The notes: generated by a model from the sequence alone, not told the origin. Counted from the stretch's first letter, positions 1 to 9,724 are shown. The stretch: 27,280 nt of DNA from Pseudomonadota bacterium (GCA_023388075.1 JAEWGX010000115.1:1-27280), one strand, 5' to 3'. Translations and numbers: made by a program.

Positions 1-602
1 AGCCGCTGTCGAACCTGGACGCGAAGCTGCGGGTGGCGATGCGCACCGAGATCAAGGCGCTGCACCAGCGGCTCAAGACCACGGCCGTCTACGTGACGCA
101 CGACCAGATCGAGGCGATGACGATGGCGGACCGGATCGTGGTGATGCGCGACGGGTACGTGGAGCAGATCGGCCAGCCGCTCGATCTCTACGATCGCCCC
201 AACAACACCTTCGTGGCCGGCTTCATCGGCTCGCCCGGCATGAACATGGTCAAGGGCGTGGTGCGCTCGGGCGGCCTCGACGTCGGCGACGGCGTGCACG
301 TCGACCTTGGCCGGATGGAGGCGCCGGCGGGCGTGCTCCAGGAGGGCAGGGAAGTGATCTTCGGCATCCGGCCGGAGCACATCCTGGTGGGCGACGGCAG
401 CAACGGAATGCGCGGCAAGGTCGTGGTGATGGAGCCGACCGGCGCGGACACCCAGGTGTTGTGCCGGGTCGGGAACTCCGACATCGTCGTGGTCTCGCAC
501 GACCGGATCGATACCCGTGCGGGCGACGAGATCCCGCTGCAGCCGGACCTCAGCCAGGCGCACGTCTTCGACGCGGAGACCGGGCGCAGCCTGCGACACT
601 AG
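1..602 (+). CDS. ABC transporter ATP-binding protein, UgpC/MalK type (C-terminal part, cut by left edge)
   Basis: The open frame is read from base 3 and has no start in the window. It enters at the end of the nucleotide-binding domain: PLSNLDAKLR is the Walker B-adjacent D-loop region, and YVTHDQIEAMTMADRI carries the H-loop histidine (VTHD). The rest (IGSPGMNM onward) is the regulatory OB-fold (TOBE) half typical of MalK/UgpC/PotA ATPases, with the FGIRPEHI motif. Such proteins power uptake of sugars, glycerol-3-phosphate or polyamines at the inner membrane. The DQIEAMTMADRIVVM string resembles UgpC most, but without the permease and binding-protein genes, which lie off the left edge, the substrate cannot be named. 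The frame ends with TAG at 600-602; the next gene starts 57 bases later. Confidence 0.9.
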   Translation, partial: PLSNLDAKLRVAMRTEIKALHQRLKTTAVYVTHDQIEAMTMADRIVVMRDGYVEQIGQPLDLYDRPNNTFVAGFIGSPGMNMVKGVVRSGGLDVGDGVHVDLGRMEAPAGVLQEGREVIFGIRPEHILVGDGSNGMRGKVVVMEPTGADTQVLCRVGNSDIVVVSHDRIDTRAGDEIPLQPDLSQAHVFDAETGRSLRH

Positions 603-646
603 CCGCGTCGAGCCGTCGCGCTGCCCGGCACCCCGGCGCCGTGATG

Positions 647-659
647 CGAGAATGGCATC
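647..659 (+). promoter_or_regulatory. Possible -10 element directly before hemH (leaderless start)
   Basis: GAGAATGG at 648-655 resembles a TAnAATGG -10 box. Its -10 hexamer ends 7 bases before the hemH ATG, so transcription would begin at or next to the start codon. No Shine-Dalgarno sequence is visible before the ATG. The 13 bases before the start match those before pncB at 10 positions. No good -35 hexamer is present, so this is a tentative call. Confidence 0.35.
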
Positions 660-1772
660 ATGGCCCGCTTCACCGCCAACGCGAGCTTCACCCACCGCAC
701 CCCGCCGCTCACCGCGGTGGTGCTGGTTCAGCTCGGCACGCCCGATGAGCCGGCCGCCGCGCCGGTGCGCCGCTACCTGCGCCAGTTCCTGTCGGACCCC
801 CGCGTGGTGGAGATCCCGCGCCCCGTCTGGTGGCCGATCCTCAACGGCATCGTGCTGAACACGCGGCCGCGCAAGTCGGCCGCCAAGTACCGGACGGTGT
901 GGTCGGCCTCGGGGTCGCCGCTGCTGGTGCACACCCAGCGCCAGTCGGTGCTGCTGCGAGGCCTTCTGGGCGATCGCGGGCTCGACCTCACCGTGGCCCA
1001 TGCCATGCGCTATGGCGAGCCGTCGCTGCCCCGGGTGCTGCGCGGCCTGCGCGAGAAGAACCTTGCGCGCCTGCTGGTGCTGCCGCTCTATCCGCAGTAC
1101 GCGGCGTCGACCACCGCATCCGCGTTCGATGCGATCGCGGCCGAGCTGCGCGGCTGGCGCAACCTGCCGGAGCTGCGCCTGGTCCGCAGCTTCCACCGCG
1201 AGCCCGGCTACATCCAGGCGCTCGCGGCGCAGGTGCGCCGCCACTGGCAGCGCAACGGCCGGGGCGAGAAGCTGGTGATGAGCTTTCACGGCATCCCGCG
1301 TCGCTCGCTCGACCGGGGCGATCCCTACCACTGCGAATGCCACGCCACCGGGCGGCTGCTCGCGGCGGAGCTCGGCCTGGGGTCCGATGCGTGGATCGTG
1401 ACCTTCCAGTCGCGTTTCGGCCGGGCACGCTGGCTGGAGCCCTATACCGAGCCGACCGTGGTGGCGCTGGCACGCGGCGGCATCCGCAAGCTCGACGTCG
1501 TCTGCCCCGGCTTCGTTTCCGATTGCCTGGAGACGTTGGAGGAGATCTCGATGGAGGTGCGCGCCGCCTTCCTCGGGGCGGGCGGCGAGCAGTTCAACTA
1601 CATCGAGTGCCTGAACGAGTCGGCCGAGTGGATCGCGGCGCTCGCCGATCTGGTGGAACGTCACGCGGCCGGCTGGCCCGTCGCCCGCCTGCCCGACGAC
1701 CTCCAGTCCCGCCGTGAAGCCGCCCTGGCCGAGCGCGAAGCCCTGGCCAAGGCCCGCGGCGCCGCTACCTGA
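660..1772 (+). CDS. hemH: Ferrochelatase
   Basis: This 370-residue protein inserts ferrous iron into protoporphyrin IX, the last step of protohaem synthesis. The family signature is clear: MSFHGIPRRSLDRGDPY near residue 207 contains the catalytic histidine (about H210), and CLETLEEISME near residue 290 contains the conserved glutamates. The N-terminal VVLVQLGTPDEP is the usual first strand and loop. Length fits bacterial HemH (about 320-370). ATG 660 is chosen because an ATG at 652 is out of frame. It stands alone between the ABC ATPase and a convergent LysM gene. hemH close to grpE is a common betaproteobacterial arrangement. The C-terminus is a charged, Ala-rich helix probably not needed for catalysis. 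Confidence 0.97.
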   Translation: MARFTANASFTHRTPPLTAVVLVQLGTPDEPAAAPVRRYLRQFLSDPRVVEIPRPVWWPILNGIVLNTRPRKSAAKYRTVWSASGSPLLVHTQRQSVLLRGLLGDRGLDLTVAHAMRYGEPSLPRVLRGLREKNLARLLVLPLYPQYAASTTASAFDAIAAELRGWRNLPELRLVRSFHREPGYIQALAAQVRRHWQRNGRGEKLVMSFHGIPRRSLDRGDPYHCECHATGRLLAAELGLGSDAWIVTFQSRFGRARWLEPYTEPTVVALARGGIRKLDVVCPGFVSDCLETLEEISMEVRAAFLGAGGEQFNYIECLNESAEWIAALADLVERHAAGWPVARLPDDLQSRREAALAEREALAKARGAAT

Positions 1773-1839
1773 CCCGCCGCGATCTCGCCGCCACCGGCGG
1801 GCAACCCGGCCCCGAGCCGCGGCGACCCGCGCAGGCGCG

Positions 1840-2325
1840 CTACTTCGGCGGAATCCTCAGGGTCTGCCCGGGATAGATCTTGTCCGGATGCGTCAGCATT
1901 GGCTTGTTCGCCTCGAAGATGCGCGGGTACTCGTTGGCATTGCCGTAGTACTCCTTGGCGATCTTGGACAGCGTGTCGCCCTTCACCACCGTGTAGAACT
2001 TGGCCTCGTCCTCCGGCTGGGCCACCGAGAGGTCGTCGTTGACCTTGGCGACCCCGGCGACGTTGCCGCAGCAGAGCAGGATCTTTTCCTTGGTCTGCTG
2101 GTCAGGCGCCATGCCCGAGACGGTGACCTCGCTCTTCTCGCCGTCGTAGGCAACCGACAGGCCTTCGGCATCCAGGTTCATCGAGCGGATGTAGTCGACG
2201 ATGGAGTCGGCGGCGGCCTGGTTGGCCCGGACGGTCGCATGCGGATCCGGCGCTTCCTTCGCCTGCGCCTCGCCCCGGCCGAACAACCGTTCGCCCGCTT
2301 CCTTGATGAATGACATCAGACCCAT
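1840..2325 (-). CDS. kbp: BON-LysM protein, Kbp/YgaU-like potassium-binding protein
   Basis: The 161-residue protein begins MGLMSFIKEAGERLFG, very like E. coli Kbp (YgaU). A BON domain follows at about residues 35-100 and a C-terminal LysM domain at about 105-161 (FYTVVKGDTLSKIAKEYYG through PGQTLRIPPK). In E. coli Kbp is a cytoplasmic K+-binding protein with a role under potassium and osmotic stress; the same activity here is inference from similarity. There is no signal peptide, so LysM is unlikely to contact the cell wall. The frame is open for 29 more codons upstream, but the start at 2325 is preferred: it has an AGGAG ribosome site and aligns with the family. The gene lies opposite to its neighbours and converges on hemH. 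Confidence 0.9.
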   Translation of the reverse strand: MGLMSFIKEAGERLFGRGEAQAKEAPDPHATVRANQAAADSIVDYIRSMNLDAEGLSVAYDGEKSEVTVSGMAPDQQTKEKILLCCGNVAGVAKVNDDLSVAQPEDEAKFYTVVKGDTLSKIAKEYYGNANEYPRIFEANKPMLTHPDKIYPGQTLRIPPK

Positions 2326-2481
2326 TTTGACTCTCCTCGTTGGGGGCGCAGTTCGCGCGATTCTCGGCCGACGACTCGGCGCCGGCCCATTGTGCTCCGA
2401 ACATCCGCCCACATGCTCTCAATGCCGACCGCGACCGGGGGATCCGCGTGCGTTAGGTCACGAAAGTTCCGTGGCAGGATG

Positions 2482-2510
2482 CTTGAATTCGGTCTCAATC
2501 GGCCCCATAG
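2482..2510 (+). promoter_or_regulatory. Sigma-32 (RpoH) heat-shock promoter upstream of grpE
   Basis: CTTGAA (2482-2487) and CCCCATAG (2503-2510) are separated by exactly 15 bases. This matches the sigma-32 consensus CTTGAA - about 13-15 nt - CCCCATnT in all but one downstream position. The start of grpE is about 90 bases downstream, leaving an AT-richer leader. A TAGAAT hexamer at 2517-2522 could serve as a housekeeping -10 but has no convincing -35. Transcription from here would cover grpE and probably dnaK. Confidence 0.82.
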
Positions 2511-2599
2511 TTTTTGTAGAATTAGTCTAAACGGTTGAATTTCCAAACGTTTTGCGCGAGCGGGATTCAACAAGATCCAGAACCCACCGAACCGACGCA

Positions 2600-3283
2600 A
2601 TGATGGACCCTAGGAAGAAGACCGGCGGCCCCGGCAATCCCGGCGCCGCCGAGCCCCGTTTCGGGGATGCCCCCGGCATGCAGGACCAGCCGATGTACGC
2701 CACCGAGCCGGAGTCGCCCGTTCTCGGCGGGGACGAGGCGGGCATGGGCGTTGGCGCGCAGACCGCCGGGGCCGGCCAGGAAAAACCCGGCCAGGCGCCG
2801 GACCGCGAGGCAGGCGCCGGCGCGGGCGACCTCGCCAAGGCGCTGGCGGCGGCCGAGGGGCGCGCCCGGGAGGCCGAGGAGCAGCACCTGCGGGCCCTCG
2901 CGGAGATGGAGAACGTCCGTCGCAGGGCACGCGAGGATGTCGCCAAGGCCCACAAGTACGCGATCGAGAGCTTCGCCGAGAGCCTGCTGCCGGTCAGGGA
3001 CAGCCTCGAGATGGCACTCTCCACGGAGGTGCCCAGCATCGAGAGCCTGAAGGAAGGCGTCGAGACCACGCTGCGCCAGCTCACCCAGGCATTCGAGCGC
3101 AACAACCTCGTGGTGATCGATCCCCTGCACCAGAAGTTCGACCCGAACCGCCATCAGGCGATCTCGACGGTGCCGTCCAAGGACGTGGCGCCCAACCACG
3201 TGGCATCGGTCCTCCAGAAGGGCTATCTGATCAACGACCGGGTGCTGAGGCCGGCGCTCGTGACGGTGAGCCAGTCGGGCTAG
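2600..3283 (+). CDS. grpE: Nucleotide exchange factor GrpE
   Basis: GrpE releases ADP from DnaK in the cytoplasmic Hsp70 cycle. From ATG 2600 the protein has 227 residues. Residues 1-75 are Gly/Pro/Ala-rich and probably unstructured. Then comes the long dimerisation helix (LAKALAAAEGRAREAEEQHLRALAEMENVRRRAR), a four-helix region (ESFAESLLPVRDSLEMAL) and the beta-wing domain with the family signature around HQAISTVP and VLQKGYLINDRVLRPALVTVS near the end. An in-frame TTG at 2552 and a second ATG at 2603 are alternatives; no clear ribosome site decides between 2600 and 2603. It is first in the grpE-dnaK-dnaJ set, downstream of a sigma-32 promoter. The N-terminal tail is longer than in E. coli GrpE (197 residues). 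Confidence 0.95.
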   Translation: MMDPRKKTGGPGNPGAAEPRFGDAPGMQDQPMYATEPESPVLGGDEAGMGVGAQTAGAGQEKPGQAPDREAGAGAGDLAKALAAAEGRAREAEEQHLRALAEMENVRRRAREDVAKAHKYAIESFAESLLPVRDSLEMALSTEVPSIESLKEGVETTLRQLTQAFERNNLVVIDPLHQKFDPNRHQAISTVPSKDVAPNHVASVLQKGYLINDRVLRPALVTVSQSG

Positions 3284-3321
3284 GGGTGCGCCGTCCGTAA
3301 CGCCGGGCGGCCGGCAGCTTT

Positions 3322-3350
3322 CTTGAAAAGCCCTGCGGACCACCCCAATT
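3322..3350 (+). promoter_or_regulatory. Second sigma-32-like promoter, upstream of dnaK
   Basis: CTTGAA (3322-3327, followed by AA) and CCCCAATT (3343-3350) are 15 bases apart, the same spacing as the grpE promoter. The -10 differs from CCCCATnT at one core position. The dnaK ATG lies 36 bases beyond the -10, with a GAGGAAA ribosome site at 3373-3379. This would let dnaK be transcribed on its own above the grpE level. Confidence 0.7.
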
Positions 3351-3386
3351 CACCTGCAACCAACGAATTTTCGAGGAAATCAAAGC

Positions 3387-5339
<1,953 letters not shown>

Positions 5340-5355
5340 GCGGTCGATGCGCCCT

Positions 5356-5397
5356 GTGCCCGGCCGGATGGCGCCGGGCACGCCCCCGCTCGGGGGG
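5356..5397 (+). other. Two GC-rich hairpins just after dnaK
   Basis: GTGCCCGGC (5356-5364) pairs perfectly with GCCGGGCAC (5373-5381) around an 8-base loop. Right after it GCCCCCG (5382-5388) can pair with the G-run at 5391-5398, with one unpaired G. Neither is followed by a T tract, so they do not form a standard intrinsic terminator. They could protect the dnaK 3' end or help Rho-dependent ending. Confidence 0.4.
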
Positions 5398-5472
5398 CGC
5401 GGCGCAGCGCGACGGACGCGTGATCAGACGGCCGCGTGAAGGGATCTCGACTGGCCGGCGAGATCGACCCGC

Positions 5473-5506
5473 ACGGATACCGGGCGCTTCGGCGCCCGGT
5501 ATCCGT
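5473..5506 (+). other. 15-bp perfect stem with UUCG tetraloop between dnaK and dnaJ
   Basis: ACGGATACCGGGCGC (5473-5487) and GCGCCCGGTATCCGT (5492-5506) are exact reverse complements around the loop TTCG. In RNA this gives a C(UUCG)G-capped helix, among the most stable known. It ends 32 bases before the dnaJ start and lacks a T run, so it is more likely a partial terminator, RNA-processing or mRNA-stability element that sets the DnaK:DnaJ ratio than a full terminator. The structure is read directly; the role is inference. Confidence 0.75.
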
Positions 5507-5538
5507 TCATAGGACAGATGCAAGGATGCGTCAGGGCA

Positions 5539-6669
5539 ATGGCGAAACGTGATTTCTATGCAGTCCTCGGCGTCGCGAAGAACGCGTCGGAGGACGAACT
5601 CAAGAAGGCCTATCGCAAGCTTGCGATGAAATACCACCCTGACCGCAATCCGGGTGATGCCAAGGCGGAGGAGAAGTTCAAGGAGGTCAAGGAGGCCTAC
5701 GAGGTCCTCACGGACCCGCGCAAGCGCGAAGCCTACGACCGGTTCGGCCATGCCGGCGTCGAAGGCGCGGCCGCCGGACCGTCCGGAGCGGCCGGCGGCT
5801 TCGGCGGCTTCGCCGACGTGTTCGGCGACATCTTCGGCGACATCTTCGGGGGCGGCGCCGCCGGGGCGCGTGGCGGCGCGAACAGCGCCTATCGCGGCGC
5901 GGACCTGCGCTACGCCATGGAGGTCACGCTCGAGCAGGCCGCCACCGGCTACGAGACCGAGATCCGGGTGCCTTCCTGGGACAACTGCGGCACCTGCAAG
6001 GGCAGTGGCGCCAAGCCTGGCACCAAGCCCCAGACCTGCCGTACCTGCGGCGGGCAGGGCGTGGTCCGAATCCAGCAGGGATTCTTCTCCGTCCAGCAGA
6101 CCTGTCCCACCTGCCACGGCAGCGGAAAGGTGGTGCCGGAGCCGTGCGAGACCTGCCAGGGCGCCGGGCGGATCAAGCGCACGCGCACGCTTCAGGTCAA
6201 GATTCCCGCCGGCATCGACGACGGCATGCGCATCCGCTCGGCCGGCAACGGCGAGCCGGGTACGAACGGCGGTCCGCCCGGGGATCTCTACGTCGAGATC
6301 CGCATCAAGGAGCACCCGGTCTTCAAGCGCGATGGCGACGATCTCCATTGCGAGGTGCCGATCGGAATCACCACCGCGGCGCTGGGAGGGACCATCCAGG
6401 TGCCGACGCTCGGCGGGAAGGCGGAGATCGAGCTGCCCGAAGGGGTGCAGCCGGGCAAGGTATTCCGCCTGCGCGGCAAGGGAATCAAGGGCGTGCGCTC
6501 CTCGCTGCCGGGCGATCTCTACGCGCACATCGCCGTGGAGACGCCGGTGCGCCTGACCGAGCGGCAGAAGCAGATCCTGCGCGAGCTGGACCAGAGCCTC
6601 GCCGCGGACTCCCGCCACAGCCCCCAGACGCGCAGCTGGAAGGATCGGGTCAAGGAGTTCTTCCAGTAG
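5539..6669 (+). CDS. dnaJ: Hsp40 co-chaperone DnaJ
   Basis: The 376-residue protein stimulates DnaK ATPase and delivers clients. It has a J-domain at residues 1-70 with HPD at 33-35, then a Gly/Phe-rich segment (GGFGGFADVFGDIFGDIFGGG). The zinc-binding region has four CxxCxGxG repeats (CGTCKGSG, CRTCGGQG, CPTCHGSG, CETCQGAG), followed by the C-terminal client-binding domains. ATG 5539 (MAKRDFYAVLGV) is chosen because the family begins at that residue; an in-frame ATG at 5518 would add seven unconserved residues. It lies 199 bases after dnaK, behind a strong hairpin, so its expression is probably lower than that of dnaK. No separate sigma-32 promoter was found in the gap. Confidence 0.98.
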   Translation: MAKRDFYAVLGVAKNASEDELKKAYRKLAMKYHPDRNPGDAKAEEKFKEVKEAYEVLTDPRKREAYDRFGHAGVEGAAAGPSGAAGGFGGFADVFGDIFGDIFGGGAAGARGGANSAYRGADLRYAMEVTLEQAATGYETEIRVPSWDNCGTCKGSGAKPGTKPQTCRTCGGQGVVRIQQGFFSVQQTCPTCHGSGKVVPEPCETCQGAGRIKRTRTLQVKIPAGIDDGMRIRSAGNGEPGTNGGPPGDLYVEIRIKEHPVFKRDGDDLHCEVPIGITTAALGGTIQVPTLGGKAEIELPEGVQPGKVFRLRGKGIKGVRSSLPGDLYAHIAVETPVRLTERQKQILRELDQSLAADSRHSPQTRSWKDRVKEFFQ

Positions 6670-6751
6670 CGCGCGGCCGCGCGGCCGTCGCGTTCGTTCG
6701 GGCCGCCTGGCGGCGGTCCCTCAGCCGCCCTGGCTGTCCGGGCGATTTCAC

Positions 6752-6757
6752 TACAAT
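6752..6757 (+). promoter_or_regulatory. Possible -10 box for the VOC-hemL-MFS unit
   Basis: TACAAT, followed by GG, matches TATAAT at five of six positions. It lies 20 bases before the VOC start codon, with a GGAGG ribosome site between. No strong -35 hexamer is visible at 16-18 bases upstream. Confidence 0.4.
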
Positions 6758-6777
6758 GGGGAAAACCCGGAGGTTTC

Positions 6778-7209
6778 ATGAGCGGCTACGACGTCAGCCA
6801 GCCTTTCCACCTGGCATTCCCTGTCCACGATCTCGCCGCGGCGCGTCGGTTCTACGGTGACCTGCTCGGCTGCCCCGAGGGACGCAGCGCCGACGACTGG
6901 GTGGACTTCAATCTGTACGGCCACCAGATCGTCGCCCATCTCGCGCCGGACGAGGTGGGGCACCGCGCCACCAGCCAGGTCGACGGTGACGCCGTGCCGG
7001 TGCGCCACTTCGGCGTGGTGCTGTCGCCGCCGGCCTGGCAGGCACTGGCGGATCGCCTCACCGCGGCCGGTACCCGTTTCGTGATCGAGCCCCACGTCCG
7101 CTTCAAGGGCGAAGTGGGCGAGCAGGCCACCATGTTCTTCCTGGACCCCTCCGGCAATGCGCTCGAGTTCAAGGCGTTCGGCGATCCGTCGCGCCTGTTC
7201 GCGAAGTGA
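6778..7209 (+). CDS. VOC-superfamily (glyoxalase/dioxygenase-fold) protein
   Basis: This 143-residue protein has the vicinal-oxygen-chelate fold. It starts with FHLAFPVHDLAAARRFYGDLLGC, where the first His of FHLAF is the usual first metal ligand. It ends with MFFLDPSGNALEFKAF, where the Glu is the usual last ligand. A central RHFGVVL supplies a further His. The length fits a one-domain subunit with two beta-alpha-beta-beta-beta modules. Members include glyoxalase I, antibiotic-resistance proteins and extradiol dioxygenases, so the reaction is not predictable. A clear GGAGG precedes ATG 6778. The stop codon touches the hemL start, so the two genes are probably co-transcribed; a link to tetrapyrrole synthesis is only suggested by position. 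Confidence 0.88.
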   Translation: MSGYDVSQPFHLAFPVHDLAAARRFYGDLLGCPEGRSADDWVDFNLYGHQIVAHLAPDEVGHRATSQVDGDAVPVRHFGVVLSPPAWQALADRLTAAGTRFVIEPHVRFKGEVGEQATMFFLDPSGNALEFKAFGDPSRLFAK

Positions 7210-7211
7210 CC

Positions 7212-8492
7212 ATGAACGGTAACGCCGATCACTTCGACCGCGCCCGCAAGGTGCTGGTCGGTGGCGTGAACTCCGCGGTGCGGGCCTTCCGCGCCGTGGG
7301 CGGCACGCCGCGCTTCATAGCCAAGGCCGAAGGCGCCTACATGTGGGACGTCGAGGGGCGCCAGTACATCGACTATCTCGGCTCCTGGGGTCCCATGATC
7401 GTCGGCCACGCGCATCCCCGGGTGGTGAAGGCGGTGCAGGAAACGGCGCTGCGGGGCCTGTCCTTCGGCGCGCCCAACCCGATGGAGACCGAGCTCGCCG
7501 AGGTGATCTGCGGCCTCTATCCGCATGTGGACCGGGTTCGCTTCACCAGCTCCGGCACCGAGGCCGCGATGTCCGCGCTGCGGCTCGCCCGCGGCTACAC
7601 CAAGCGCAGCGGCATCATCAAGTTCGAAGGCTGCTATCACGGCACCGCCGACAGCCTCCTGGTCAAGGCGGGCAGCGGCGCGCTCGCCTTCGGCACGCCT
7701 AGCTCCGCGGGTGTGCCGGAGGACCTGGTGCGGCACACGCTGGTCGCCGACTTCAACGATCTCGACAGCGTGCGCCGGCTCTTCGAGCAGAACCGCGACG
7801 CCATCGCCTGCGTCATCGTCGAGCCGATCGCCGGCAACATGAACCTGGTCATGCCGTCCGACGGCTTCCTCCAGGGACTGCGCGAGCTCTGCGACGAGCA
7901 CCACGCCATCCTGATCTTCGACGAGGTCATGACCGGCTTTCGGGTCGCGCTCGGCGGCGCCCAGGCGCGCTACCGCGTCACGCCCGACCTCACCTGCTTC
8001 GGCAAGGTAATCGGCGGCGGCATGCCGGTGGGTGCGATCGGCGGGCCGGCCCTGCTGATGGACCTGCTGGCGCCGCTCGGGCCCGTCTACCAGGCCGGCA
8101 CGCTCTCGGGCAATCCGATCGCGATGGCCGCGGGGCTTGCCACGCTGGAGCTGATCGGCAAGCCCGGTTTCCACGAACGGCTGGAGACCTCGATGAAGCG
8201 CCTGGTGGACGGGTTGAACGCCGCAGCGGCCGAGACGGGGGTTGCCTTCTGCGCGCAGGGCGCCGGCGCGCTCGGCGGCATGTACCTGCGCCCGGCACCG
8301 CCCATCAGCCATGCGCAGGCGCTGGACCAGGACATGGAGCGCTTCCGCAGGTTCTATCACCTGATGCTGGAGGGCGGCGTCTATCTGCCGCCGTCGCCGG
8401 TGGAGGCGTTCTTCCTGTCTTCGGCGCATACCACGGGCGATATCGACCAGACGCTCGACGTGGCGCGGCGGGCGCTCCAGCAGATCGCCTGA
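7212..8492 (+). CDS. hemL: Glutamate-1-semialdehyde 2,1-aminomutase
   Basis: HemL is a PLP enzyme that converts glutamate-1-semialdehyde to 5-aminolevulinate in the C5 route of tetrapyrrole synthesis. From ATG 7212 it has 426 residues. Landmarks are GGVNSAVRAF, SSGTEAAMSALRLARG, FEGCYHGTADSLLVKAGSGAL, IFDEVMTGFR (PLP-binding Asp) and the Schiff-base lysine in CFGKVIGGGMPVGA. From this start the lysine is K265, the same number as in E. coli. A GTG at 7206 overlaps the VOC stop (GTGA) and would add two residues; it cannot be excluded. The stop overlaps the next start (TGATG). Together with hemH at 660 the window carries an early and the last step of haem synthesis. Confidence 0.97.
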   Translation: MNGNADHFDRARKVLVGGVNSAVRAFRAVGGTPRFIAKAEGAYMWDVEGRQYIDYLGSWGPMIVGHAHPRVVKAVQETALRGLSFGAPNPMETELAEVICGLYPHVDRVRFTSSGTEAAMSALRLARGYTKRSGIIKFEGCYHGTADSLLVKAGSGALAFGTPSSAGVPEDLVRHTLVADFNDLDSVRRLFEQNRDAIACVIVEPIAGNMNLVMPSDGFLQGLRELCDEHHAILIFDEVMTGFRVALGGAQARYRVTPDLTCFGKVIGGGMPVGAIGGPALLMDLLAPLGPVYQAGTLSGNPIAMAAGLATLELIGKPGFHERLETSMKRLVDGLNAAAAETGVAFCAQGAGALGGMYLRPAPPISHAQALDQDMERFRRFYHLMLEGGVYLPPSPVEAFFLSSAHTTGDIDQTLDVARRALQQIA

Positions 8493-9724
8493 TGAGGGCC
8501 GACGCCGGGCCCTCGGCGAGCCGCGACTATCTCGGCGTGCTGGTGTTCGGTTGCGTGATCCTGCTGCTGTCCGGCGGCGCGCGCTCCTCCTGGGGCCTTT
8601 TCCTGCCGGAGATGACTCAGGCGCGAGACTGGACCCGGGAGACCTTCAGCCTCGCGGTGGCCACGCAGAACCTGGTGTGGGGGCTGGGTGGCTCCTTCCT
8701 CGGCGCCATGGCCGACCGGCTCGGCGCGATGCGAACGCTCTTCCTCGGGGCGGCGCTCTACACCGTCGGCTTCCTCGGCACCGTCTACGCCACCTCCGGG
8801 GTCGAGCTCAACCTGACGGCGGGCCTGTTGATCGGCCTCGGCATCGGCGGCACCTCGTTCGGCATCGTCTTCGCCGCGATCGGCAAGCTGGTGCCGGCGG
8901 AGCGTCGCACCTGGGCGTTCGGCATCGGGACGGCGGCCGGCTCTTTCGGCCAGTTCCTGTTCCTGCCGCTCACCGCCTGGCTGATCCGCGACTTCGGCTG
9001 GATGTTCGCATTGCAGGTGCACGCGGTGGTGGTCGCGGTCATCCTGCCGCTCGCGATCGGGGTTCGCGGGGACCGGGAAGCGGGGCTGAAGGCGAGCGGC
9101 TCGAGCACGCTGGGCGGCGCGCTCAAGGAGGTGAGCGGCGACCGCAACTTCCACCTGCTCTTCTGGGGCTATTTCGTCTGCGGACTGCAGGTGGTCTTCA
9201 TCGCGCTGCACCTGCCTGCCTACCTCACGGACAAGGGGATGCCGCTGGACCTCGGGGCCAAGGCGATCGCACTGGTGGGGCTCTTCAACGTCATCGGTTG
9301 CCTCTCGGTCGGCTGGCTTGGCGTGCGGATGTCCAAGAAGTGGCTGTTGACCGGCATCTACGTGAGCCGATCGGTCGCCATGGCGCTCTTCCTGCTCGCG
9401 CCGCTCACCCATCTCTCGGTCTACCTCTTCTCCGCCGTGATCGGCCTGCTGTGGCTCTCCACGGTGCCACCCACCAATGCGCTCGTCGGCCAGATCTACG
9501 GCGTGCGCAACTTCGGATTGCTTGCCGGCGTCATCTTCTTCGGCCACCAGATCGGCAGCTTCCTCGGCGCCTGGCTCGGCGGCCGCATCTTCGACCTCAC
9601 GGGCAGCTACGACCTGGCATGGGGTGGCGCCATCGCCTTCGGCGCTTTCGCCGCGCTGATGCACCTGCCGATCGACCAGCGACCGATCGCCGAGCGGCGA
9701 GGCGCCCAGCCCGCCGCCGTGTAG
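8492..9724 (+). CDS. Major facilitator superfamily transporter (oxalate/monocarboxylate-like)
   Basis: The 410-residue protein has about 12 hydrophobic segments in two halves, separated by a polar loop near residues 190-220 (GDREAGLKASGSSTLGGALKE). The GAMADRLGAMRTLFLGA loop after helix 2 fits the MFS motif between helices 2 and 3. The overall pattern (RSSWGLFLPEM near the start, PPTNALVGQIYG in the second half) is most like the OFA/MCT group of anion and monocarboxylate carriers. It acts in the inner membrane. The ATG shares one base with the hemL stop, which suggests translational coupling. The substrate cannot be read from the sequence. It converges on the esterase gene with only 19 bases between stops. 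Confidence 0.88.
   Translation: MRADAGPSASRDYLGVLVFGCVILLLSGGARSSWGLFLPEMTQARDWTRETFSLAVATQNLVWGLGGSFLGAMADRLGAMRTLFLGAALYTVGFLGTVYATSGVELNLTAGLLIGLGIGGTSFGIVFAAIGKLVPAERRTWAFGIGTAAGSFGQFLFLPLTAWLIRDFGWMFALQVHAVVVAVILPLAIGVRGDREAGLKASGSSTLGGALKEVSGDRNFHLLFWGYFVCGLQVVFIALHLPAYLTDKGMPLDLGAKAIALVGLFNVIGCLSVGWLGVRMSKKWLLTGIYVSRSVAMALFLLAPLTHLSVYLFSAVIGLLWLSTVPPTNALVGQIYGVRNFGLLAGVIFFGHQIGSFLGAWLGGRIFDLTGSYDLAWGGAIAFGAFAALMHLPIDQRPIAERRGAQPAAV

Noticed and set aside
1773..1801. CCCGCCG...CGGCGGG inverted repeat after hemH as a terminator.
   Set aside because: The loop is 15 bases and no T tract follows, so it is weak and may be chance in GC-rich DNA.
2326..3386. A CIRCE operator (HrcA site) before grpE or dnaK.
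   Set aside because: No TTAGCACTC-N9-GAGTGCTAA or close variant is present in either upstream region.
5518..5538. Upstream ATG for dnaJ at 5518.
   Set aside because: It adds seven residues not found in DnaJ proteins, which begin MAKRDFY or similar.
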